A DNA stretch of 64,000 nt from an uncultured Dehalococcoidia bacterium (GTDB lineage Bacteria > Chloroflexota > Dehalococcoidia > Lucifugimonadales > UBA1123). Shown piece after piece: positions 1 through 9,000 of this stretch. The notes beneath the pieces were generated by a model. That model searched no databases. It saw only the letters and a program-made list of their open reading frames with translations, and was not told the DNA's origin. The position numbers and the translations under genes were made by a program. Position 1 is the stretch's first letter. The number at the start of each line of letters is the position of its first letter. Where the stretch lies: positions 372,001 through 436,000 of the forward strand of contig CATOSI010000003.1 of the NCBI GenBank assembly GCA_951812505.1, written 5' to 3'.

Positions 1-12
1 AACTTCTGCGAG

Positions 13-35
13 ATAGTTAGTATATACCTAACTAT
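13..35. promoter_or_regulatory. Inverted-repeat operator before marR gene
   Basis: A perfect inverted repeat, ATAGTTAG (13-20) and CTAACTAT (28-35), is separated by 7 bases. It ends 12 bases before the start codon of the MarR-family gene. MarR dimers typically bind AT-rich palindromes of this size that overlap their own promoter, so this is the likely autoregulatory operator for the regulator and the exporter genes behind it. The function is inferred; the palindrome is directly visible. Confidence 0.7.
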
Positions 36-47
36 TAGGATGGCTCA

Positions 48-551
48 ATGCAATCTCGTGAGGAGTTGGTCGAGAAGCTGGTAGAGCGGATGACGCGCAT
101 TCAGAGGCACCTGCGAGCCAGACGCGCGGCGGCGTGGCTGGAGCAGGATCTCACGATGCAGCAGGCTAAGACGCTCTTCTTCCTGTCGGACGGGCCGCGT
201 CGAATGTCGGGCATCGCAAAGCGTTTCGGCGTGGAGACGCCGTCCGCCACGACGATGATAGACCGGCTGGTGGCAAAGAGACTCGTGGAACGCGGGCAGG
301 ACCCTTCGGACCGGCGCGCCGTCGTCTGCTCGCTCACGGAGGCGGGCAGGGAGACGGTGGAGAGGTTCTGGTCGCTGCGGTCGGCGAGGTTCGAGGAACT
401 TGCCGCGGAACTCAGCGCGGAGGAGCTCGCCGACGTCGTCTCGGCCATGGAGACCATGGTCGCTGCCATTGATCGGCTGCATTCCGGGGACGGGGCGGAC
501 AGGCGCGGACGGCCAGGCCGGGAAACGCGAGTCGGAGAGGGCGACCAATGA
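48..551 (+). CDS. MarR-family transcriptional regulator
   Basis: 167 aa winged-helix repressor of the MarR family. Residues about 35-105 form the wHTH: an LTMQQAKTLFFL helix, then GIAKRFGVETPSATTMIDRL as the recognition region, and the wing with DRRAVVCSLTEAG, matching the family hallmark D-R-R-x-x-x-x-x-L-T. The start at 48 has AGGA a few bases upstream. The stop overlaps the next gene by ATGA (4 bases), so it is translationally coupled to an ABC exporter pair. A palindromic operator lies directly upstream, so it probably represses itself and the exporter until a small-molecule ligand binds. The ligand cannot be read from sequence. Confidence 0.9.
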   Translation: MQSREELVEKLVERMTRIQRHLRARRAAAWLEQDLTMQQAKTLFFLSDGPRRMSGIAKRFGVETPSATTMIDRLVAKRLVERGQDPSDRRAVVCSLTEAGRETVERFWSLRSARFEELAAELSAEELADVVSAMETMVAAIDRLHSGDGADRRGRPGRETRVGEGDQ

Positions 552-2317
552 GTGTGCTTATTCGTCTGACGAAGTACGCCTTCAGGCACAAGTGGTACCT
601 GATTGGCGCATACGCGACGATGACGGCGTCCAGCCTTTCGGCGCTTGTCGTGCCCCGTATGCTGGGTGAAGCCATAGACGAGGCGCTTGCCAGCGGCCTT
701 CAGAGCCGTCTGTTCATGCTGGCGGCCGTGATAGTCGTATTCAGCCTCCTCAGGGGCGTGTTCTCCTACGGCCAGCGGTATCTCTCGGAGTCGCTCTCGC
801 AGAGGAGCGCCTACGACCTCAGGGAAGACTTCTTCAGAAAACTCCAGGGTATGAGCTTTGGCTTCTTCGACAAGGAACAGACTGGCGACCTCATGTCCAA
901 GGCCACCCAGGACGTGGAGGCGGTCCGCATGTTCATCAGCATGGGCATGGTGCGCGGCATCTCCATATTCGTGACGCTGGGCGCCGTCCTGACGATCATG
1001 GCGGTCACGAACTGGCGGCTCACGCTGGTCAGCGCGGCCTTCCTGCCGCTCATACTGTGGAGAGCGCTTTCCATGTCCAGGACGCTCCGCCCGATCTGGA
1101 TGAGAGTACAGGTGGAGATGGGGGCAATGACCACCGTGCTGCAGGAGAACCTGTCGGGCATGAGGGTGGTCAAGGCTTTCGGAGCGCGGTCTTTCGAGGA
1201 GGCCAAGTTCAACTCCAGGGCGGACGCGATAGCCAGGCTCACATACTCAGCGACGCGCCTCTTCGCGTCGCAGGGGTCGCTAATGACATTCATATTCACC
1301 TCGGCCACCGGCGCGATCCTCTGGTACGGCGGTCGTGAGGTCGCCGCCGACAGGCTGACTCCGGGCGAGCTAGCGTCGTTCATACTATTCATGGGGCTGC
1401 TTGGGATGCCGGTTAGGATGAGCGGGTGGCTGATGAACACTCTCTCCCGCGCATCCTCGGCGGGACAACGGTTGTACGATGTTCTGGATGCCGAGTCGCC
1501 CGTAACTCAGAAGCCGGACGCCGTCCCACTGCCGCGAGTGGCGGGCCGCGTCGCATTCGAGAACGTATCGGTCGAATATGATGAGGGCGGAAGCGCGGCG
1601 CACGACATCAACTTCGACGTGCAGCCAGGTCAGATGGTCGCTCTGCTGGGCGGGCCGGGATCGGGCAAGACCACCATAGCCCACGTCATCCCCCGTTTCT
1701 ACGACGTCTCTGCGGGTCGGATCACCATAGACGGCTATGACGTCAGGGACGTCACACTCTCGTCGCTCAGGCGCAACGTCGGAATCGTCATGCAGGACGT
1801 GTTCGTCTTCGCCGCCAGTATCAAGGACAATATCGCCTACGGGCTGGACGATGTGGACATGGATGAGGTCGTCAGGGCCGCGAAGGTTGCCCAGCTCCAC
1901 GACTTCATCGAGGGTCTGCCCGACGGTTACGACACCTGGGTCGGCGAGCGGGGGGTTACTCTTTCGGGCGGCCAGAGGCAGCGCCTGGCAATAGCCAGAA
2001 CGCTTCTGCTCGATCCGCCGGTCCTCATACTCGACGATTCAACCTCGAGCGTGGACATGGCGACCGAGCACAGGCTGCAGCAGGCGCTGGAGGAGGTGAC
2101 CAGGGGACGGACGACGCTGGTGATCGCCCACAGGCTCTCGACCGTTCGCAGGGCTGACATGATTCTCGTCCTCGATGACGGCGAGATCGTCGAACGCGGG
2201 ACGCACGACGCGCTGCTCCAACAGAATGGCTCGTACCGCAGCATCTACGACTTGCAGCTGCGTCCGCAGGACCACACTCCCGCCGCCGTCGCGACGGCAG
2301 TCGGAGGTGACACCTGA
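548..2317 (+). CDS. ABC exporter half-transporter, subunit with degenerate catalytic site
   Basis: 589 aa type IV ABC exporter half-molecule: six-helix membrane domain (about residues 15-305) fused to an ATPase domain (about 340-575). Walker A GGPGSGKTT lies near residue 368, the signature LSGGQRQRLAIAR near 470 and Walker B LILDDSTSSVD near 493. The usual catalytic Glu after Walker B is Asp here. With the next gene this fits a heterodimeric multidrug or lipid exporter of the BmrCD/TM287-288 kind, in which one of two ATP sites is degenerate. It overlaps marR by 4 bases and the next gene by 1 base. The substrate is unknown. Confidence 0.9.
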   Translation: MSVLIRLTKYAFRHKWYLIGAYATMTASSLSALVVPRMLGEAIDEALASGLQSRLFMLAAVIVVFSLLRGVFSYGQRYLSESLSQRSAYDLREDFFRKLQGMSFGFFDKEQTGDLMSKATQDVEAVRMFISMGMVRGISIFVTLGAVLTIMAVTNWRLTLVSAAFLPLILWRALSMSRTLRPIWMRVQVEMGAMTTVLQENLSGMRVVKAFGARSFEEAKFNSRADAIARLTYSATRLFASQGSLMTFIFTSATGAILWYGGREVAADRLTPGELASFILFMGLLGMPVRMSGWLMNTLSRASSAGQRLYDVLDAESPVTQKPDAVPLPRVAGRVAFENVSVEYDEGGSAAHDINFDVQPGQMVALLGGPGSGKTTIAHVIPRFYDVSAGRITIDGYDVRDVTLSSLRRNVGIVMQDVFVFAASIKDNIAYGLDDVDMDEVVRAAKVAQLHDFIEGLPDGYDTWVGERGVTLSGGQRQRLAIARTLLLDPPVLILDDSTSSVDMATEHRLQQALEEVTRGRTTLVIAHRLSTVRRADMILVLDDGEIVERGTHDALLQQNGSYRSIYDLQLRPQDHTPAAVATAVGGDT

Positions 2318-4236
2318 TGATGCACGGAGGTTTCGGAGGAGGTCGCTGGATGCGTGGCGGTGGCGGGTACAGGCGCGGCATGGGCGGGCGTCTCGGCATG
2401 GACCGTGAGGAATACGAAGATGGGCGCGTGTACAATCACAAAGTAGTTACTCGCCTCTTCAGGTACGTCCTTCCTCACAGGGCCAGGCTACTGCTCACTC
2501 TCGCTGCCGTAATGGTCTATACGGCCACCGTGGTCGCTTTGCCCTGGATGATCGCCAAGATAATAGACGACTATGTGCGCGAGGGTGACCTGTCAGGCCT
2601 GAATGTCGTCGTTCCGATCTTCGTGGGACTGGCCCTGCTCCAGTACGGCAGCCAGTACGTTCACCTCAGGACGATGTCCTTCGTAGGCCAGAAGGTGCTG
2701 TACACACTGCGAGTCCGACTCTTCCGTCACCTGCAGAGGCTGTCCATGAGCTTCTACAACAGGAACGAAGTGGGCCGTGTAATGTCCAGGGTGCAGAACG
2801 ATGTGAGCCAGCTCCAGGAGTTCCTGTCCATAGTGGTCATCACCATCGCGGATGTGCTCAGTCTCGTCGGAATCATCACGGCGATGACGCTGATGAACGC
2901 CCGCCTGGCCGCAGTTACCCTTTCGGTAATCCCGGTACTGTTCGTAGTAATGGTGGTGTGGCAGAGGTATGCGCGCCGGGCCTTTATGAGGGCGCGCCGC
3001 GCCATTTCCGAGGTCAACGCCAATCTCCAGGAGAACATTTCAGGGGTGCGCGTGGTACAGAGCATGAACCGGGAGAATGCCAACATCCGCTCGTTCGGAT
3101 CTGCCAACTCGGAGAACCTCGGCGCGAATCTGGAGGCGGTGCGGATGCAGGCGGTCCTCTTCCCATCGGTCGAGTTCCTCTCCGCGGTCGGTCTGGCGCT
3201 CGTTATCGTGTTCGGCGGCTCTCTCGTGCTGGACGACGCAATCGAAGTGGGTGTGCTGGTAGCCTTCGCGCTCTACATCCAGCGGTTCTTCGAGCCGGTG
3301 CTGAACCTTACCATGCAGTACGGATCGCTTCAGCGCGCCATGGCGTCGGGAGCGCGTATCTTCGAGCTGATGGACGTCGAGCCCGATCTGGTTGATAAGC
3401 CGGACAGCCTGAATGTCGAGACGGTCAGCGGAGATGTGCGATTCGAGGGCGTCGGCTTCCACTACACGGAGGAAGAACCCGTTCTGCGGGGTGTGGACAT
3501 GAATATTCCGGCAGGCCACACCGTCGCGCTGGTAGGGCCCACGGGCGCGGGCAAGACGACCATAGTATCGCTACTCATGCGATTCTACGATGTGCGCGAG
3601 GGCCGAATTCTGCTGGACGGTGTTGACATACGGGATATAACCCTCGATTCACTGACGATGCAGATGGCGGTAGTCCCGCAGGAGCCGTATCTCTTCTCGG
3701 GGACAGTCCGCGAGAACATCCGGTACAACCGCACAGGAGCCTCCGATGAGGATGTCGCTCGGGCCGCGGAGGCCGTGGGCGCGCACGACTTCATTATGAA
3801 GATGGATAAGGGCTACGACACGCCGCTTCAGGAGAGGGGCGGGAATCTCAGCGTCGGTCAGCGGCAACTCATAAGTTTCGCGCGGGCGCTGGTCGCCGAC
3901 CCGCGGGTGCTGCTCCTCGACGAGGCGACCGCCAACATAGATACCTACACTGAGACGCTGATCCAGAGGGCGCTGGACGAGTTGCTCAGGGACCGGACGG
4001 CCATCGTAATCGCGCACCGGCTCTCGACCATTCGGAACGCGGACAGCATCATCGTCCTGGACAATGGGCAGGTCGTGGAGGAAGGCAGGCACGCCGAACT
4101 GGTGGCCGGTGGAGGGCTGTACGCGCGGCTGTACTCGTACTCCGCCGAGGGGAGCGATGCCGACTATGCCCATTATGCCAACCACCGCATTCAATCTAAT
4201 GACCCTGAAGGAACAAGTAGAGTAAGATTTACATAA
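2317..4236 (+). CDS. ABC exporter half-transporter, partner subunit
   Basis: 639 aa partner of the preceding half-transporter. The N-terminus is rich in Gly and Arg (first about 30 residues), followed by a six-helix membrane domain and an ATPase domain. Walker A is GPTGAGKTT (near residue 406) and Walker B LLLDEATANID with the catalytic Glu intact (near 534). The signature is LSVGQRQ instead of LSGGQ (near 510). A degenerate signature here and a degenerate Walker B Glu in the partner fall on the same composite ATP site, as expected for a heterodimer. The start overlaps the upstream stop (TGATG), with GGAGGTGA upstream. The stop codon lies inside a 20-bp palindrome. Confidence 0.9.
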   Translation: MMHGGFGGGRWMRGGGGYRRGMGGRLGMDREEYEDGRVYNHKVVTRLFRYVLPHRARLLLTLAAVMVYTATVVALPWMIAKIIDDYVREGDLSGLNVVVPIFVGLALLQYGSQYVHLRTMSFVGQKVLYTLRVRLFRHLQRLSMSFYNRNEVGRVMSRVQNDVSQLQEFLSIVVITIADVLSLVGIITAMTLMNARLAAVTLSVIPVLFVVMVVWQRYARRAFMRARRAISEVNANLQENISGVRVVQSMNRENANIRSFGSANSENLGANLEAVRMQAVLFPSVEFLSAVGLALVIVFGGSLVLDDAIEVGVLVAFALYIQRFFEPVLNLTMQYGSLQRAMASGARIFELMDVEPDLVDKPDSLNVETVSGDVRFEGVGFHYTEEEPVLRGVDMNIPAGHTVALVGPTGAGKTTIVSLLMRFYDVREGRILLDGVDIRDITLDSLTMQMAVVPQEPYLFSGTVRENIRYNRTGASDEDVARAAEAVGAHDFIMKMDKGYDTPLQERGGNLSVGQRQLISFARALVADPRVLLLDEATANIDTYTETLIQRALDELLRDRTAIVIAHRLSTIRNADSIIVLDNGQVVEEGRHAELVAGGGLYARLYSYSAEGSDADYAHYANHRIQSNDPEGTSRVRFT

Positions 4237-4249
4237 TATATATTATGTA
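4230..4249. promoter_or_regulatory. 20-bp perfect AT-rich palindrome
   Basis: TACATAATATATATTATGTA is fully self-complementary and spans the TAA stop of the ABC exporter gene. It precedes a promoter-like pair (TTGACT at 4264-4269, 17-base spacer, TATCCT at 4287-4292). It could be an operator or a weak processing hairpin. No regulator can be assigned from sequence. Confidence 0.45.
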
Positions 4250-4263
4250 TAAACCATAATGCA

Positions 4264-4292
4264 TTGACTAGGCTATATTTACTGTCTATCCT
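4264..4292 (+). promoter_or_regulatory. Putative promoter of the DUF5679-like gene
   Basis: A -35 box TTGACT (4264-4269) is followed after exactly 17 bases by TATCCT (4287-4292). Transcription would start near 4299, leaving a leader of about 155 bases before the small zinc-ribbon gene. The leader begins near a short hairpin, AAGCC-GGCATT-GGCTT. Confidence 0.45.
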
Positions 4293-4456
4293 AAGCCGGC
4301 ATTGGCTTGGGTAGTAGCTGTCTTGTGCGTCACGCTTCAGATTATTGTGTCGCGAATCGTCCGGCAGTCTCCACGCGGGCTTAATCGTTTCGGATTGTGC
4401 GTCGTCTCTTATGAATCTGACGGCGCGTGCAGGTAAATCGAGAGGAGATGCTGTAA

Positions 4457-4600
4457 ATGACCGGATATTGTATGAAGTGTCGAGAGAGCCGCGAGATCCA
4501 GGATACCGAGCAGGTTACGATGAAGAACGGAAGGGCGGCCACACGGGGCAGATGCGGTGACTGCGGGGCCACGATGTTCAGGATCGGCAAGAGTTCATAG
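4457..4600 (+). CDS. Small zinc-ribbon protein, DUF5679-like
   Basis: 47 aa protein with two CxxC pairs (C5/C8 and C33/C36) that would form one zinc ribbon. The core VTMKNGRAATRGRC and the ending FRIGKS resemble the DUF5679 family of very short proteins, common in Chloroflexota and archaea and of unknown function. Resemblance was judged by eye. The start is supported by GAGGAG about 10 bases upstream. It stands alone between the ABC exporter and a universal stress protein and has its own likely promoter. Confidence 0.75.
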   Translation: MTGYCMKCRESREIQDTEQVTMKNGRAATRGRCGDCGATMFRIGKSS

Positions 4601-4623
4601 GGGCAGGCCCTCACGGGGCAACC
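4598..4623. repeat. Dispersed repeat R3 copy (TAGGGGCA type)
   Basis: TAGGGGCAGGCCCTCACGGG and the following GCAACC match the R3 repeat seen at 38987 and 46502. It begins at the stop codon of the small zinc-ribbon gene and may act as a weak terminator hairpin. Confidence 0.5.
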
Positions 4624-4853
4624 GGAGCACGGTTTGTATTAAAGTTTTGTGTCGGCTGGTTATAAGGCCGCAACATGAGAATTATGTCAGCCAAGTAGAA
4701 GGTTGCCCCTGGTTTTTCGTCCAAAGCGTGAAAACCATGATTTGATACCAGAATCGGCAAGGCCGACGTCGCGTTTGAAAATTGCTCTCCAATCTTAATA
4801 CTGTAATTGGGGGATATTCAGCCGCAGCCAAACCGAGCATGGAGAGTCGAAGA

Positions 4854-5846
4854 ATGTTCACGAAGGCGCTGGTGCCGCTGGACGGCACTGAGGTTTCCGA
4901 AGGCATCATTCCATTCATCACTCAATTCGCGCGCGGCCTCGAGATGGGCGTCGTTCTGGCGACCGCCGTTGAATTTGGCCCGCTGCGGAGCGGGGCGCTC
5001 GGCAGACTCGCCGGTGGACTGGGACAGCCCTTTTCCGCGGACTCGCCAGGGCCAGTCCCGGACGAACTGCAGGAGCGGTCGCGCCGTGACATATTGAGCC
5101 GCCTCGACGATCTGGCAGACAGGATAGCCCTCGAAGGCATAGCCGCTGAATCGTCAGTGGGCTTTGGTCCTGCGTCTGAGACGATCATCCGAATGGCCCA
5201 GGAATCCAATTGCGACCTCATAGCTATGTCCACGCGGGGACGGGGCACCCTGGGAAGCGGACTTCTGGGCAGCGTGACATACAAGGTGATGCACGAATCG
5301 CCCGTGCCTGTCTTGGCGATTACGCCCGAACGCGCCAGGCGACACTGGGATGCCGACTACGGAATCAGCAGAGTCATAGTCCCCCTGGACGGCTCTGAGC
5401 TTGCAGAGTCCGTACTGCCGTATGCCGCAGTCCTGTCTGGCAGGATGGACATGAGCGTGACTCTCGTCCAGGTTCTGCCTCCTGACGATTTCTACACCGA
5501 CGGGTACACCGTCATCGAAGTCCAGCCAGGAGCGGGCGACCGGATGGAGGCGGACGCGCGCAGATATATGGAGGGGATTGCTCGTCAGATGCGGGACGAG
5601 GGGCTCGGCGTCGCTGTGGAGACCGTCCAGGGCAAGCCCTCCTTCGAGATAGCCGAGATGGCCCGCGCAACGGACCACAACATGATAGCTCTCGCCACCC
5701 ACGGGCGCTCAGGAGTGAGTCGGCTGCTGCTGGGCAGCGTCGCGGAGGCCGTCGTAAGAGAGTCGGGCGATCCGGTGCTCGTGGTCCGTTCGGCGACGGC
5801 AATTACCCCGTCGGCGGCGGACGCTACCGCTCCGTCGCCTGCGTAG
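4854..5846 (+). CDS. Tandem universal stress protein (UspA family)
   Basis: 330 aa from the ATG at 4854, which has GGAGAG at a normal distance; an ATG at 4839 is possible. Two Usp domains lie in tandem, each opening with a K/R-x-[LI]-V-P-L-D-G strand (about residues 2-10 and 165-175). Each has a G-x2-G-x9-G-[ST] nucleotide-binding loop near its end: STRGRGTLGSGLLGSV in the first and ATHGRSGVSRLLLGSV in the second. Tandem Usp proteins are soluble, often bind ATP and accumulate under stress. It stands alone. The last 15 residues are a low-complexity Ala/Ser/Thr tail. Confidence 0.9.
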   Translation: MFTKALVPLDGTEVSEGIIPFITQFARGLEMGVVLATAVEFGPLRSGALGRLAGGLGQPFSADSPGPVPDELQERSRRDILSRLDDLADRIALEGIAAESSVGFGPASETIIRMAQESNCDLIAMSTRGRGTLGSGLLGSVTYKVMHESPVPVLAITPERARRHWDADYGISRVIVPLDGSELAESVLPYAAVLSGRMDMSVTLVQVLPPDDFYTDGYTVIEVQPGAGDRMEADARRYMEGIARQMRDEGLGVAVETVQGKPSFEIAEMARATDHNMIALATHGRSGVSRLLLGSVAEAVVRESGDPVLVVRSATAITPSAADATAPSPA

Positions 5847-6004
5847 TAGTAGATGAATCCCCGTTATGAGAGGCGCTGATAGGCTCGGAATTGGCTTTCG
5901 GAACCGACCTCGATTGGGATTTTAATGTCATATCTAACCTCAGGAGGCTGTGGTAGCATCCCCGGCGTAATGTCTGGGAATCTCCCTCGACCCGGGTTTT
6001 TGAG

Positions 6005-7507
6005 GTGGGCGGTGACATGGCAGCAAGCGCCGGAAAACTGACTATGCTGATCGCGGTCGCGCTGGCGGCGTCTTACGCGGCTCTCGCGCTTCTGTGCGGA
6101 GCGGGCAACCGTCCCGGACAAATGGTGTCGCGTCTCGGCGGACACCAGCGCGGCTGGATGGGAGCGGCGTCTTACCCTCGCAACGCCTCACCCAATAAGC
6201 TCCCCGGACGCCGCAGGCAGGAGATTGACTTTGACCGATGGGTGGTGGACGGCAACCTGCGCTGGGCATGGGTCATAGGGACCACATGGACGCAGGCGAT
6301 GGCCGCGTCGGATGAACTGGCCGCCAAGTTCATCGAACTGACTAGGGAGAACCCGCACCAGGTTACGAGCGCCGATGTGGATGAAGCCTCGGATGCGCTG
6401 ATACGCAGAGCGGACAGCGGCGGCATGGTGGTCGTTGACCAGGACATATATCTCAGAAATCCCATCGGCAAGACCATCGCCGATCTGGTTCTGTCAGCGG
6501 CTACATGGGGAGAGGAGACGTTCTCACGCTGCAACGGCGAGCGCAGGCTGCGCCTGTACTCCAAGTTCTACGATCCTCCCGGAGAGGCGATGCCCGACTG
6601 GAAGATAATCGCGGGCTTCGCCCGGCGAATTGGCTTCGAGGGATACGACTGGCAGGACTCCAACGACGTCTTCGAGGAAGCGGCCATGTTCAGCCGGAAC
6701 GGTATGCTGAACTGCGATCCTCTGACGGTCAAGGCCAGGCAGGAGGGCAAGGATGGGCACGAGAAGCTCCGCGAGTTCGGCACCACGGGCATTCAGACCC
6801 CAATCCGTGTGGTGGACGGCGAACTGGTCGGCACTCAGCGACTGCACGATTCCAGCTTGAAACTCGGCCCGCCGGAGGGCGTTACCGTCCATCCCAAGTA
6901 GCTGACCCACTTCCACTCCCACTCAGGAAAGGCGATTCTGGTCAAGTCTCCCTGGGAATGGTTCAGCGACTTCTATGACCGGGTTACGCCCAGGGGAGAC
7001 GAGCTTTGGATTACCAACGGGCGCATCAACGAGATATGGCAGTCCGCGTTCGATGACGTGCGCAAGCCGTACATCAACAGCCGCTGGCCCGAACAGTTCG
7101 TCGAGATACACCCGGACGACGCCGAGAGGTACGGCGTGGAGAGCGGTGGCGAGATCAGGATTTTCTCAGACGACATCCTCGTGCAGACCGGCGGATTCCA
7201 CTTCACTCGCGGCAACGACTTTCTTTTCGCCAACCTGGACAAGAATGGGTACATACGAGCCGGGAGCGGGGAGATGACCGCGGTGGCGATAGTGACCGAC
7301 GCGGTGCGCCGGGGCGTGGTGTTCGCCAACTTCCTGCATCCACGCTGGCCGGGGGCCGCCGCGAACAGCCTGGTCCACCGCGTGCCTGACCCGATCACGA
7401 ATCGCTACAGGTTCAAGCTGGGCAAGGGAATCGCAGAACGAACGGGGGAGTCGCCCTTCAAGCACTCCTTCGACAAGATGACCTTCAAGCCCAGGACGAT
7501 CATGTAG
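6005..7507 (+). pseudogene. aioA: Arsenite oxidase large-subunit remnant, truncated and amber-interrupted
   Basis: The frame runs from about 6005 to a TAG at 6899-6901 and continues in the same frame to 7507. The second part has TNGRINEIWQSAFDD, RWPEQFVEIHPDDAERYGV and FANFLHPRWPGAAANSLVH, typical of the C-terminal half of arsenite oxidase large subunits of the molybdopterin (DMSO reductase) superfamily. The first part holds a degraded NRPG...GGHQ region. The N-terminal third with the Fe-S cysteines is missing, and no Rieske small-subunit gene is nearby. The remnant is too short for the family (about 800 aa), so it cannot be functional as read. The family call is from motif memory; a related aio-like clade is possible. 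Confidence 0.75.
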
Positions 7508-7600
7508 CGGCGGTCTGGCGGCAGGACTAAAACGACGCCGTCTGCGCCAACGTACAGGGCTTGTGCAAAGTCCCGATTCCGGGATTCCGAACCACGTCTT

Positions 7601-7626
7601 GTCATTCCAGCGAAGGCGGGAATCCA
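7601..7626. repeat. Dispersed palindromic repeat R1 copy
   Basis: GTCATTCCAGCGAAGGCGGG with the following AATCCA is one copy of R1, the commonest dispersed element in the window. It forms a short hairpin (CCNGC/GCGGG). It sits in the 210-base gap after the arsenite oxidase remnant. Confidence 0.7.
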
Positions 7627-7717
7627 GTGTGCGGTTGCTGACGAAACGACAGTAATGCCGACCTTGCACGGGCCCTGGCCAATGCATATAAGTCCTTGCT
7701 AGAAGTCCCTTCCCTGA

Positions 7718-8776
7718 TTACTCCAGGATGACTGCCTCGCGGGGAACTCCGAAACGCTCGAGAAAGTCCCAGACCTCCGCTTCTGCTTCGGGGTTGCCCT
7801 CGCTGTCGTTCTCGACTCTCAGACGATTCTCAAATTCGTCAGGATACACGGACAGCCAGGCGCCACCGGGCAGGTGATGGGCGATGAGATCCTGAGATCC
7901 ATTGTTTATTTCGTCATGCCACCCCTGTAGCTGTTCCCAGGTGTACTGCCCCTGAAGCGCGCGTACGTTGGGGTAGAGTTCCAACGTCTCCCGCCCCGCA
8001 ACTTCAAAGGCAAGTTCCTCCGCCTTCCGTTGGGATGGATTCAGCATATAGACTGTGATTGTCCGTGTGTCATGGTCGAAGAACAACCCACCGAATCCTG
8101 GTGAGGACAGTCCTGTCGCGGGATCGAAGACTTCGGGAGGAGCGCACTCGAACAGGGGCGACATAGCGCGAGCCTCAACCGACACCTTGACCGCGTTCTG
8201 CGGAACGTTCTCCCTCGTTAGTATCTCGCGTATCTGTCGCTCCACCCTGTCCCTGTCCCGCTCGCAGTCTATGCCGTACTCGATGCGGTTTATCCTCTCA
8301 CTCACGTCGGACATGGTCAGTTCAGGAATGTCCCATATTCCGGAGCCGAGAAGATGGTCATACCATCTTTGCAGTTGCCTGAAGGTGTAGTTCGCCTGTA
8401 CCGGGCGCACCTCCCGCACCTTCCTGATCCCCTTGTACACTAGGCTTGAGATGTGCGTCTGCGCCACTTTCTCCGCGGCCTCCTGGGAGGGATTCACAAG
8501 GAATATGTACACGACAGAGTCGTCTTCAGGAGCTATGTAGTATCCCCCGTATCCCGGCCCCTCCACGGGTGTGGGTGTAGGCGGCGGTGGAGTGGGGGTA
8601 ACGGTAGGCATAGGAGTTGCGGTCGGCGGCCCTGGAATGGCGGTTGGGGATGGCGCAGATGTCGACAGCGGGGCGGCGGTCGGATTCGGCTGACTGGACT
8701 GGGGCGTTCCGCAAGCCATGCACAGGGAAAACAGTCCCAAAGCCAGAGCAATTAAAAATGCTCTTGCGTATTTCAT
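7718..8776 (-). CDS. Secreted lipoprotein with Pro/Thr-rich linker, unknown function
   Basis: 352 aa from the ATG at 8776, which has AAAGGA upstream. A lipoprotein signal peptide (ALALGLFSLCMAC, lipobox ending in Cys about residue 21) is followed by a Pro/Thr/Ser-rich stretch of about 55 residues. The mature region seems to contain two related modules, each with a YIFLVNPSQEAAEKVA / VYMLNPSQRKAEELAF segment followed by VRPVQANYTFRQLQRWYD / VRALQGQYTWEQLQGWHD. The internal duplication is directly visible. No known domain was recognised. It is probably anchored outside the cell membrane. It forms a same-strand series with two further lipoproteins. Confidence 0.75.
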   Translation of the reverse strand: MKYARAFLIALALGLFSLCMACGTPQSSQPNPTAAPLSTSAPSPTAIPGPPTATPMPTVTPTPPPPTPTPVEGPGYGGYYIAPEDDSVVYIFLVNPSQEAAEKVAQTHISSLVYKGIRKVREVRPVQANYTFRQLQRWYDHLLGSGIWDIPELTMSDVSERINRIEYGIDCERDRDRVERQIREILTRENVPQNAVKVSVEARAMSPLFECAPPEVFDPATGLSSPGFGGLFFDHDTRTITVYMLNPSQRKAEELAFEVAGRETLELYPNVRALQGQYTWEQLQGWHDEINNGSQDLIAHHLPGGAWLSVYPDEFENRLRVENDSEGNPEAEAEVWDFLERFGVPREAVILE

Positions 8777-9000
8777 ATCAATCCGTCCTTTCGGCGGCGA
8801 TCTATTGTCGTTCCAAGGATACGACGTAAAGCCGTGGACTGAGGGTGATGCAGTTTGCACGGGCCGTCAGGTCAAACTTCCGTCTTCACGTAACCAGTGG
8901 CGCTATGTACCTCATTGTCGCCGCAGTCAGGAAAGTCCGATTCATTGCTTTTTCATCGAACTCATTCCCAAACCTCAAGTCAACACGCCGTGCCCCCTCT

